Shown here piece after piece: positions 1-5,091 of a stretch of DNA of 6,277 nucleotides (positions are counted from its first letter, which is position 1; the number at the start of each line of letters is the position of its first letter). The notes beneath the pieces are model-generated. The model searched no databases, had not been told where the DNA came from, and worked only from the letters and a program-made list of their open reading frames with translations. The stretch is from JABCZZ01 sp964454545 (lineage in GTDB: Bacteria; Pseudomonadota; Alphaproteobacteria; Rickettsiales; JABCZZ01), in NCBI GenBank assembly GCA_964454545.1, contig CAYVTI010000067.1:1-6277 (forward strand). The letters run 5' to 3'. The position numbers were made by a program, and so were the translations under genes.

Positions 1-1
1 T

Positions 2-391
2 AAAGCGGTACATAATGAAGTTGCACGTATGGAATCTGGAGAAAATGGGCCAACTCTTAAGCCTACAGCAACTCAACCTGCTACCCCTGCAAGAGATTAC
101 ATTGATCTGGCAGTACCAAGAGGGGGGCAAGGAATAGAAGATAGAGTTGTACCGCCACATCTTATGGCAGCACTGGAAATATATAGGATAGAGCATCAAC
201 GAAACCAAAATGGACGTACAAATGGAAGGTACCACCCTCCTGAGGATGGTGGACAACAGCCACCAAATACACCTCAAGGGCCGAGGCCGGGAGAACCTCC
301 AGCAGGAGGTAATGAAGGACGTGGAGGAAATAGACGTAATGGACACGGCCCCGGCCCCAAGCGTCCTAGCGGCAGTGGTCCAGCTATGTGA
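2..391 (+). CDS. C-terminal part of an unrecognised protein with a Pro/Gly/Arg-rich tail (5' end outside window)
   Basis: I do not recognise this protein. The frame is open from base 2 without a stop, and the first ATG (base 29) has no convincing Shine-Dalgarno sequence, so this is most likely the end of a longer gene starting to the left. It closes with tandem stops, TGA then in-frame TAA. The visible part begins with a mixed-composition stretch that includes a possible short helix (PPHLMAALEIYRIEHQ). The last 55 or so residues are low-complexity and rich in Pro, Gly, Asn and Arg, with net positive charge, and are probably disordered. Third codon positions are only about one quarter G/C by manual count, and AGA/AGG arginine codons are common, unlike the neighbouring core genes. 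This suggests recent transfer or a fast-evolving accessory gene. It converges on hisA. A surface or secreted protein is possible, but nothing visible proves it. Confidence 0.6.
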   Translation, partial: KAVHNEVARMESGENGPTLKPTATQPATPARDYIDLAVPRGGQGIEDRVVPPHLMAALEIYRIEHQRNQNGRTNGRYHPPEDGGQQPPNTPQGPRPGEPPAGGNEGRGGNRRNGHGPGPKRPSGSGPAM

Positions 392-397
392 TAATCT

Positions 398-1126
398 TTA
401 AATCCCCCCCGCCACTCTTAGCGCTTCTTCCGGTTTTATGCTGCCATCATAAAGGGCGCGGCCAACGATGATGCCTTCGATACCGGAAGGCTGGTGTTTT
501 TTTACTTCCGCGATGTCGGAGAGTTTGGAAATGCCTCCGGAAAGGATAACCGGAGTGGAGAGTTTCTCGGCAAGTTTTACCGTTTCCCCGATATTCGGGC
601 CTTCCATCGCGCCGTCGCGGTTGATGTCGGTATAGATGATGGCGCTGACGCCTGCATCCTCGAATTTGAGCGCCAGATCGACTGCCGGGATTTCGGAAAC
701 TCTTGCCCATCCATCGGTTGCGACCTTGCCATCCTTCGCGTCAATACCAACCACGATCTGATCGGGAAACGCACGGCAAGCATTCACCACCAGCGCCGGA
801 TTCTTCAATGCCACCGTGCCGAGTATCACGCGGTTGATACCGACCGAAAGCCAGTTCTCAATCGTTTCCATATCGCGTATACCGCCACCAAGCTGCACCA
901 GCATATTGACGCTGGAAATGATATCGCTCACCGCCTTGGCGTTCACCGGCTTACCCTCAAACGCGCCATTCAGATCAACAATATGCAGCCAGTGAAAACC
1001 TTCCGCTTCAAAATGCTTCGCCTGCTCGTAAGGCTTGTCGGAGAACACCGTCGCCTGCTCCATCTCGCCGCGCAGGAGACGGACGCATTTTCCATCTTTC
1101 AGATCAATTGCAGGATAGAGAATCAT
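398..1126 (-). CDS. hisA: HisA, phosphoribosylformimino-5-aminoimidazole carboxamide ribotide (ProFAR) isomerase
   Basis: HisA is a cytosolic enzyme of histidine synthesis. It opens the ribose ring of ProFAR by an Amadori rearrangement to give PRFAR, the substrate of HisHF. The 242-residue product has the normal family length and a complete (beta/alpha)8 barrel with its two half-barrel repeats. The N-terminal catalytic aspartate is D8 in PAIDLKDGKCVRL, and the second is D129 in VVGIDAKDGK. The phosphate-binding turns are visible as LGGGIR (79-84), LSGGIS (195-200) and IIVGRALYDG (219-228). D51 lies in the VDLNGAF motif. The ATG overlaps the GNAT stop by one base (TGATG) and has no strong ribosome binding site of its own, so translation is probably coupled. 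It is the last gene on this strand in the window; the usual downstream hisF is replaced by a convergent gene 6 bases after the stop. Family assignment is firm. Confidence 0.96.
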   Translation of the reverse strand: MILYPAIDLKDGKCVRLLRGEMEQATVFSDKPYEQAKHFEAEGFHWLHIVDLNGAFEGKPVNAKAVSDIISSVNMLVQLGGGIRDMETIENWLSVGINRVILGTVALKNPALVVNACRAFPDQIVVGIDAKDGKVATDGWARVSEIPAVDLALKFEDAGVSAIIYTDINRDGAMEGPNIGETVKLAEKLSTPVILSGGISKLSDIAEVKKHQPSGIEGIIVGRALYDGSIKPEEALRVAGGI

Positions 1127-1662
1127 CAGGCAATCTTCATGATCGGTTTGATGTTCTTATAAAAATAATGCCCGGCGATCATGACATCGCCCACCATTTC
1201 ATAATAAGGCATAATCCCCCAGCGCGTATAGCCGGATTCATGATAAAGCTTGAGCGCCGCTTCCTGCGTCTCGCGGACATTAAGCGTAATCACCGAGAAC
1301 CCCTGGTTTTTTGCCTCATCCTCCGCCGCCTGCAGCAATGCTTTGGCCAAACCGTGCCCGCGCGCCCAAGGAGCTACGAAGTGATAGCCGATCGTGGCGC
1401 TGAACGACGTGGTCTGCTTGGAAGGGCCGGGCTTTAAAAGCTGGATGGAAGCTGCGAGCGTCCCGTCCAGCCTGCCGCCGAAGAGAATCCGCTCAGGCAC
1501 CACCAGCACGCCCCGCCAGAATGTTTCCAGCACTTCGCGGGTCGGCGGCGATATCCAGTTGAAACCGATGCCATCGCGTATGGCATCCTCCGTCGCCTGG
1601 CACAGATCCTCCAGATCGGATGATTTCAACTCATATAGGGGTTCTACCTTGATATTGGTCAT
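1126..1662 (-). CDS. GNAT-family N-acetyltransferase inside the his cluster
   Basis: This 178-residue protein looks like a complete GNAT fold, which transfers an acetyl group from acetyl-CoA to an amine; the substrate cannot be told from sequence. The acetyl-CoA pyrophosphate-binding motif A is visible as RGHGLA (101-106) after the strand IGYHFVAPWA, followed by helix ALLQAAEDEAKNQG. Motif B follows as ITLNVRETQEAALKLYHESGY (split: ITLNVRE, 125-131; AALKLYHESGY, 135-145). The first 50 residues resemble the N-terminal helices of the family. The ATG at 1662 is the only normal start, because an in-frame TGA lies 36-38 bases upstream. There is no Shine-Dalgarno sequence, but a good promoter ends 6 bases before the ATG, so the message may be leaderless. 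Its stop overlaps the hisA start (TGATG). hisH lies 56 bases upstream. Its presence between hisH and hisA is unusual and does not by itself show a histidine role. Confidence 0.9.
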   Translation of the reverse strand: MTNIKVEPLYELKSSDLEDLCQATEDAIRDGIGFNWISPPTREVLETFWRGVLVVPERILFGGRLDGTLAASIQLLKPGPSKQTTSFSATIGYHFVAPWARGHGLAKALLQAAEDEAKNQGFSVITLNVRETQEAALKLYHESGYTRWGIMPYYEMVGDVMIAGHYFYKNIKPIMKIA

Positions 1663-1668
1663 GCCGGG

Positions 1669-1696
1669 AATATAGATAGGGAAACAGGGAAGTCAA
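1669..1696 (-). promoter_or_regulatory. Candidate sigma-70-type promoter for GNAT-hisA, probably giving a leaderless transcript
   Basis: On the minus strand, TTGACT (1696-1691, 5/6 to consensus) is followed after 16 bases by TATATT (1674-1669, 5/6). Only 6 bases (CCCGGC) separate the -10 box from the ATG at 1662, so transcription would start at or within a base or so of the start codon. This fits the absence of a ribosome binding site for the GNAT gene. The promoter lies wholly in the 56-base hisH-GNAT gap, so it would let GNAT and hisA be expressed independently of comM-hisH. The start site is inferred from spacing. Confidence 0.6.
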
Positions 1697-1718
1697 GATT
1701 TTGGGAAATGTAAATATA

Positions 1719-2402
1719 TCAGCCATTCAACTGTAAAAAATTGTTAATCAGCCGCAGCCCTGTCTTCTGACTCTTTTCCGGATGGAACTGAGTTCCTATG
1801 ATGTTATCTTTGCCTACTATCGCCGTAATCTTTGCACCGTAATCCACAGTCGCAAGCACGTCTGAAGGGGTCTTGCACATGGCATGATAACTGTGCACAA
1901 AGTAGGCATGATCGCCGGTTTTGATTTCAGTAAGCAATGGATGTTCTGGCGATGCGATAGTAAGATCATTCCAGCCCATATGAGGAATTTTGAGCGATCT
2001 GTGATCTGCGGCCCATGACCTTTGATTCTGATCGCTAATCACTGGCCACTCGCCGTTAATCTTCACTACTTCCCCTTCCAGCCACCCCAGTCCTTTATGT
2101 GCGCCATGTTCATGACCTGCTTCAAAAAGCATCTGCATGCCGACGCAGATGCCAAGGAACGGTTTTTGCTTTTCTCTAACCTGCGTTTCAAGCGCCTCAA
2201 TCATGCCAGAAGCATTTTTCAGCCCGCTCATGCAATCGGCGAACGCTCCGACACCCGGCAACACAATGTGGCTTGCCTCGGCAAGTTTTGAGGAATCTGG
2301 CGTAACGATAATCTTATATCCTGCCGGTGCCACACGTTCGAACGCTTTCGCCACCGAGCGCAGATTGCCCGAACCATAATCAATAATGACAACTACACTC
2401 AT
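1719..2402 (-). CDS. hisH: HisH, glutamine amidotransferase subunit of imidazole glycerol phosphate synthase
   Basis: HisH hydrolyses glutamine and passes ammonia through the HisF barrel, where PRFAR is converted to IGP and AICAR. The 227-residue class I glutaminase is intact. The N-terminus is IDYGSGNLRSV, the conserved LPGVGAF loop is at 48-54, and the nucleophile is C86 in LGICVGMQMLF. The His/Glu pair is H207 and E209 in GTQFHPEKSQ. IPHMGWN (139-145) and YFVHSYH (167-173) are typical HisH interface motifs. It is somewhat longer than the usual 195-215 residues, mainly because about 12 extra residues lie between EVVKI (111-115) and LKIPHMGWN (137-145). Its ATG overlaps the comM stop by four bases (ATGA), and only a weak AGAG precedes it, so translational coupling is likely. 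HisF, which it needs for activity, is not encoded here and must lie elsewhere if the enzyme is functional. Confidence 0.96.
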   Translation of the reverse strand: MSVVVIIDYGSGNLRSVAKAFERVAPAGYKIIVTPDSSKLAEASHIVLPGVGAFADCMSGLKNASGMIEALETQVREKQKPFLGICVGMQMLFEAGHEHGAHKGLGWLEGEVVKINGEWPVISDQNQRSWAADHRSLKIPHMGWNDLTIASPEHPLLTEIKTGDHAYFVHSYHAMCKTPSDVLATVDYGAKITAIVGKDNIIGTQFHPEKSQKTGLRLINNFLQLNG

Positions 2403-3928
2403 GCAGGCTCTAGTACATTCTTAATGGGAGCCTGTCTATACGATACAGCCTCCGCAATATGCCTTTTCTCAACCATATCGCTACCGTCCAGATCGGCAAT
2501 CGTCCTTGCGACCCGCAACGTCCTGGTATATCCGCGCATGGAAAGACGGAAGCTTTCCGTCGCCTGCTCAAGCAATGCCTTCGCATCCTCCTTGGCAGGC
2601 GCGAAGTGATGCAGCAGCTCCCCGGTCACATCGGCATTGGTGCGGAAATTCACCCCCAACTTCCTGAAACGTTCACTCTGCACGTCACGCGCTTTTTCCA
2701 CACGTTTTGCAATCTCTGCACTGGGTTCGCCCTGCCCTCTTCCCAGCATGTCCAGCGTATCAAGCGCCGGAACTTCAAGCGTCAGATCAATGCGATCAAG
2801 CAACGGGCCTGAGATTTTTGACTGGTAATCCACGGCGCAACGCGGAGCCTTGCCACAGGCGCGGCCGGCGTCATCAAGATAGCCGCAACGGCATGGATTC
2901 ATGGCAGCGATAAGCTGGACATTCGCCGGATAGGTCACATGCGAATTCACCCGCGCCACTGTTATCTTTCCACTTTCCAGCGGCTGGCGCAGAGATTCAA
3001 GTATAGCTCGCGGGAATTCCGGCAGTTCGTCCAGAAACAATACGCCGTTATGCGCAAGCGATATTTCCCCAGGCGTGGCACGCTTTCCTCCCCCCACCAT
3101 TGCCGCAGGCGAAGTGGAATGGTGCGGCTCGCGGTAAGGGCGATGGCGGCTCAGCCTGCCATCGGATATCATGCCAGCGACCGAGGCAATCATGCTGACT
3201 TCCAGCATTTCCTCCGCAGACATAGGCGGCAATATGCCAGGCAGGCAGGAAGCCAGCAGCGATTTGCCAGCGCCAGGGGGGCCAATCATAAGGAGATTGT
3301 GTCCACCAGCAGCCGCCACCTCAAGGGCACGCCGTGCCGTTTCCTGCCCGCGTATATCCTTCATGTCAGGAAGGTTTCTCACGGCTTCTTCAAGGTTTCT
3401 TTCCGGCTGCGAAAGCACCTGCACGCCTTTGAAGTGGTTGATAAGCGCAAGCAGGTTTCTGGGCGCAAGCACGTCAATATCCCCCGCCCATAGCGCCTCC
3501 CCGCCGCAGGACTGGGGGCATATGATCCCGCAGTTCATGGCACTCGCGCCTATGGCCGCAGGAAGTATGCCGGACACCGGAAGTAATACGCCGTCAAGGG
3601 CAAGCTCGCCGAGCGCTACATAATGGTCAACATTATCCTGCGCCAGCACTCCCATAGCGATGAGCACGGCCAGCGCCACCGGCAGGTCGAAATGACTGCC
3701 TTCCTTTATCAGGTCGGCAGGCGCGAGGTTAACGATGATTTTTTTAGGAGGCAGCGAGAGCCCTAACGCATGAATGGCAGCCCGTACGCGCTCACGCGAT
3801 TCGCCCACGGCTTTGTCGGGCAACCCTACGATAGTAAAAGCAGGCAGCCCCGGGGCAATCTGTACCTGCACGTCCACTTCCGTCGTCTCCACTCCTTCGA
3901 ATGCGACGGTTCTGACGTGTGCTACCAT
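2399..3928 (-). CDS. comM: ComM/YifB-family AAA+ ATPase (Mg-chelatase-like), DNA branch-migration helicase
   Basis: This is a 509-residue protein of the YifB/ComM family at its usual length. In studied members it is a hexameric helicase that extends incoming single-stranded DNA into the chromosome during natural transformation. The N-terminal region (about 1-170) is the Lon-protease-like ChlI domain (PGLPAFTIVGLPDKAVGESRERV; split: PGLPAF 26-31, VGLPDKAVGESRERV 34-48), including VNLAPADLIKEGSHFDLP (66-83). The AAA+ core has Walker A GPPGAGKS (216-223), the family motif HHSTSPAAMVGGG (269-281), Walker B VLFLDE (296-301), sensor-1 N344 in AAMNPC, and arginine R379 in SGPLLDRIDL. Four cysteines (346, 348, 358, 364) are in the family positions and may bind metal. 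The C-terminal Mg-chelatase lid ends with the usual RGYTRTLRVARTIADL region. A weak GGGG precedes the ATG. It overlaps hisH (ATGA). It is intact; actual competence of the organism is unproven. Confidence 0.95.
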   Translation of the reverse strand: MVAHVRTVAFEGVETTEVDVQVQIAPGLPAFTIVGLPDKAVGESRERVRAAIHALGLSLPPKKIIVNLAPADLIKEGSHFDLPVALAVLIAMGVLAQDNVDHYVALGELALDGVLLPVSGILPAAIGASAMNCGIICPQSCGGEALWAGDIDVLAPRNLLALINHFKGVQVLSQPERNLEEAVRNLPDMKDIRGQETARRALEVAAAGGHNLLMIGPPGAGKSLLASCLPGILPPMSAEEMLEVSMIASVAGMISDGRLSRHRPYREPHHSTSPAAMVGGGKRATPGEISLAHNGVLFLDELPEFPRAILESLRQPLESGKITVARVNSHVTYPANVQLIAAMNPCRCGYLDDAGRACGKAPRCAVDYQSKISGPLLDRIDLTLEVPALDTLDMLGRGQGEPSAEIAKRVEKARDVQSERFRKLGVNFRTNADVTGELLHHFAPAKEDAKALLEQATESFRLSMRGYTRTLRVARTIADLDGSDMVEKRHIAEAVSYRQAPIKNVLEPA

Positions 3929-4149
3929 AAAGCCCCGAATGTTTGTTAGTCTTGAGCAAAAATGACAAATCTAGAAAAATCTGACATTTGCCATCAAAAA
4001 TAGCAAGTGATTTTAGCCATCTCCCCATTACGCCAGCGCGTCAGCGAAAGCAAAGGGTTACGAGAACCGTAGCGCAAACGCACGCAACGGCACATGCGCA
4101 ACGGAAGCGCAGTAATCCCTTATTTGCAGCAAGCGATAGCAGTAATGGC
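3929..4149. other. Non-coding gap between comM and rpsD
   Basis: This gap lies downstream of rpsD and upstream of comM, both on the minus strand. I see no protein gene with a start signal, no tRNA and no clear intrinsic terminator (no GC-rich hairpin followed by a T run on the minus strand). Two short direct repeats are present: GCAGTAAT at 4109-4116 and 4139-4146, and GCAACGG at 4084-4090 and 4098-4104. The comM-proximal half (3950-4015) is AT-rich, as expected of a promoter region. The rpsD-proximal half is GC-richer. Confidence 0.6.
3968..3997 (-). promoter_or_regulatory. Weak candidate promoter for comM-hisH
   Basis: On the minus strand TTGATG (3997-3992, 4/6 to -35) is followed after 18 bases by TAGATT (3973-3968, 4/6 to -10), about 40 bases before the comM ATG. 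The match is modest and the region is AT-rich enough to give such matches by chance. An imperfect dyad, TGACATTT on one side and AAATGACA on the other (7 of 8 pairs, about 3961-3989), overlaps it and could be an operator, but this is only a suggestion. Confidence 0.25.
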
Positions 4150-4767
4150 TTAGCGGGAATAGAACTCGACGATCAGATTCGGTTCCATCTGTACCGGATA
4201 AGGCACATCGGAAAGTTTCGGAGTACGGATAAGCTTGCCCTTGAATTCCTTAGGATCGAACTCGATATAATCGGGAACGGAACGCTCGGCATTCTGCAAC
4301 GCTTCAACGACACCTGCGATCTGGCGCGATTTTTCTTTTATCTCGATTTCATCGCCTTCCTGCACGGAATAGCTTGCGATATTGACACGCTTGCCGTTCA
4401 CCTTCACGTGGCCGTGGCTCACGAACTGGCGCGCAGCGAATACGGTCGGGACCACGCCCATACGGTATATGACCGTGTCAAGACGGCTTTCCAGAATGGC
4501 AATCAGGTTTTCGCTGGTATCCCCCTTACGGCGGGAAGCTTCCTGATAGATACGGCGGAACTGGCGCTCATTAATGCTGCCATAATAGCCCTTCAGCTTC
4601 TGTTTGGCCATCAGCTGGGTGCCAAAGTTCGATCCTTTGCGGCGGCGGGTTGCGCCATGCTGGCCGGGGGCATAGTTGCGCTTTCCAACCGGGTCCTTTG
4701 CGCGGCCCCAGAGATTTTCACCAATGCGGCGGCTTATCTTATACTTTGCAGCAATACGTTTGCTCAC
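4150..4767 (-). CDS. rpsD: 30S ribosomal protein S4
   Basis: S4 is a primary binder of the 16S rRNA 5' domain and nucleates assembly of the small subunit body; it also helps form the mRNA entry site. The product begins MSKRIAAKYKISRR and has 205 residues, the standard bacterial length. The N-terminal domain (1-92) holds NYAPGQHG (31-38) and the basic RRRKG stretch. The S4 RNA-binding domain follows at about 93-155, with ESRLDTVIYRMG (93-104) and ARQFVSHGHVKVNGKRVNI (112-130). It has no cysteine, so it is the zinc-free form. The start is the GTG at 4767-4765, not the ATG nine codons upstream at 4794: that choice restores the family N-terminus and places AAAGGA seven bases ahead. The gene stands alone here, not in the alpha operon with rpsM, rpsK and rpoA. 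It has its own promoter and a long structured leader, which suggests separate control. Confidence 0.97.
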   Translation of the reverse strand: MSKRIAAKYKISRRIGENLWGRAKDPVGKRNYAPGQHGATRRRKGSNFGTQLMAKQKLKGYYGSINERQFRRIYQEASRRKGDTSENLIAILESRLDTVIYRMGVVPTVFAARQFVSHGHVKVNGKRVNIASYSVQEGDEIEIKEKSRQIAGVVEALQNAERSVPDYIEFDPKEFKGKLIRTPKLSDVPYPVQMEPNLIVEFYSR

Positions 4768-4774
4768 ATTTTTT

Positions 4775-4780
4775 TCCTTT
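4775..4780 (-). promoter_or_regulatory. Ribosome binding site that fixes the rpsD GTG start
   Basis: AAAGGA on the minus strand ends 7 bases before GTG at 4767, an ideal distance. The upstream in-frame ATG at 4794 lies before this site and has no comparable signal. An overlapping ATG at 4769 is followed at once by TGA in another frame, so it cannot be the start. Confidence 0.85.
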
Positions 4781-4792
4781 ATATTATGTTGC

Positions 4793-4809
4793 AAGGGGGT
4801 ATTCCCCTT
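4793..4809 (-). promoter_or_regulatory. Hairpin in the rpsD leader, proximal to the RBS
   Basis: Perfect inverted repeat AAGGGG (4793-4798) / CCCCTT (4804-4809) with a 5-base loop. In the rpsD transcript it sits 12 bases upstream of the AAAGGA ribosome binding site. There is no following T run, so it is not an intrinsic terminator. A role in control of rpsD translation is inference. Confidence 0.5.
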
Positions 4810-4813
4810 CGCC

Positions 4814-4864
4814 GACGCTGCCCCCTCGCTCTGCGGGGTCAGGGCTCTAGAGCTCCTCCGCGTC
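4814..4864 (-). promoter_or_regulatory. GC-rich folded segment of the rpsD leader (possible autoregulatory element or palindromic repeat)
   Basis: Nested inverted repeats in the middle of the rpsD leader. The outer arms GACGC (4814-4818) and GCGTC (4860-4864) are perfectly complementary. Inside them CTG-C-CCCC (4818-4825) pairs with GGGG-T-CAG (4835-4842) with one mismatch around a 9-base loop, and GCTCTAGAGC (4844-4853) is a perfect 10-base palindrome. Together these could fold as a branched stem. The block is strikingly GC-rich between AT-rich flanks. Ribosomal protein leaders elsewhere bind their own product (S4 does so in Bacillus rpsD), so feedback by S4 is plausible. A dispersed palindromic repeat is the alternative. 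Confidence 0.4.
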
Positions 4865-4901
4865 CCACGAGAATGCTTGCGTTAGCAAAAACAGGAGCGC
4901 C

Positions 4902-4929
4902 AATATACATATTAACTTGCCATTGTCAA
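4902..4929 (-). promoter_or_regulatory. Sigma-70-type promoter for rpsD
   Basis: On the minus strand a perfect TTGACA (4929-4924) is followed after 16 bases by TATATT (4907-4902, 5/6 to -10). This predicts a transcript start near 4895 and a leader of about 128 bases before the GTG. The 16-base spacing and the TATATT box are the same as in the GNAT promoter at 1669-1696. Confidence 0.75.
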
Positions 4930-4984
4930 ATCCGAATATAAAAGCCGCGTTTCAGAAAATATTATAAAAAAATTTATATTACCA

Positions 4985-5012
4985 CTTGAAACCGCCCCCA
5001 TAAATCCTATAT
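4985..5012 (+). promoter_or_regulatory. RpoH (sigma-32) heat-shock promoter of groESL
   Basis: CTTGAA (4985-4990), then 15 bases, then CCTATAT (5006-5012). These match the alphaproteobacterial heat-shock -35 (CTTGAA) and -10 (CYTATNT) boxes; the spacing is near the short end of what is usual. The predicted start is about base 5019, giving a leader of about 73 bases to groES. I see no CIRCE element (TTAGCACTC-N9-GAGTGCTAA) between here and groES, so HrcA control is not indicated. Confidence 0.7.
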
Positions 5013-5034
5013 AGCTGCATGCCTTGAAAAATTA

Positions 5035-5050
5035 TGCCGTTTTTACGGCA
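5035..5050 (+). promoter_or_regulatory. Small perfect hairpin in the groES 5' leader
   Basis: TGCCGT (5035-5040) and ACGGCA (5045-5050) form a perfect 6-base stem with a TTTT loop, about 16 bases after the predicted transcript start and 28 bases before the groES ribosome binding site. It may protect the 5' end of the message or influence translation. It does not enclose the ribosome binding site, so a simple RNA-thermometer role is not shown. Confidence 0.45.
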
Positions 5051-5091
5051 GGTTAATATGAATAACAATTTGTTAGATGGAGAGTAGAACT

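Noticed and set aside
210..401. 63-codon plus-strand frame overlapping the left-edge gene
   Set aside because: It is another frame of the left-edge coding sequence and has no ribosome binding site. A frameshift at the G-run (122-127) could join frames in principle, but six Gs are weak evidence.
404..410. Run of seven Cs (Gs in hisA) near the hisA stop as a phase-variable tract
   Set aside because: Slippage here would change only the last two or three residues of HisA and the stop position, so no switch is plausible.
494..1162. 222-codon plus-strand open frame opposite hisA
   Set aside because: Antisense shadow of an intact hisA; no start signal and no protein-like motif.
4026..4095. Small minus-strand frame of about 33 codons between rpsD and comM
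   Set aside because: No ribosome binding site, no recognisable product, and such a length is expected by chance.
4793..4809. AAGGGG/CCCCTT hairpin as an intrinsic terminator
   Set aside because: No T run follows on either strand, and it lies between the promoter and the start codon of rpsD.
4881..4903. TTAGCA near 4882 as a CIRCE half-site
   Set aside because: The rest of the half-site (CTC) and the inverted partner GAGTGCTAA are absent.
3988..4941. 317-codon plus-strand open frame opposite rpsD
   Set aside because: It is the antisense of rpsD, a certain gene, and continues into its leader. The translation shows no recognisable domain and has no ribosome binding site.
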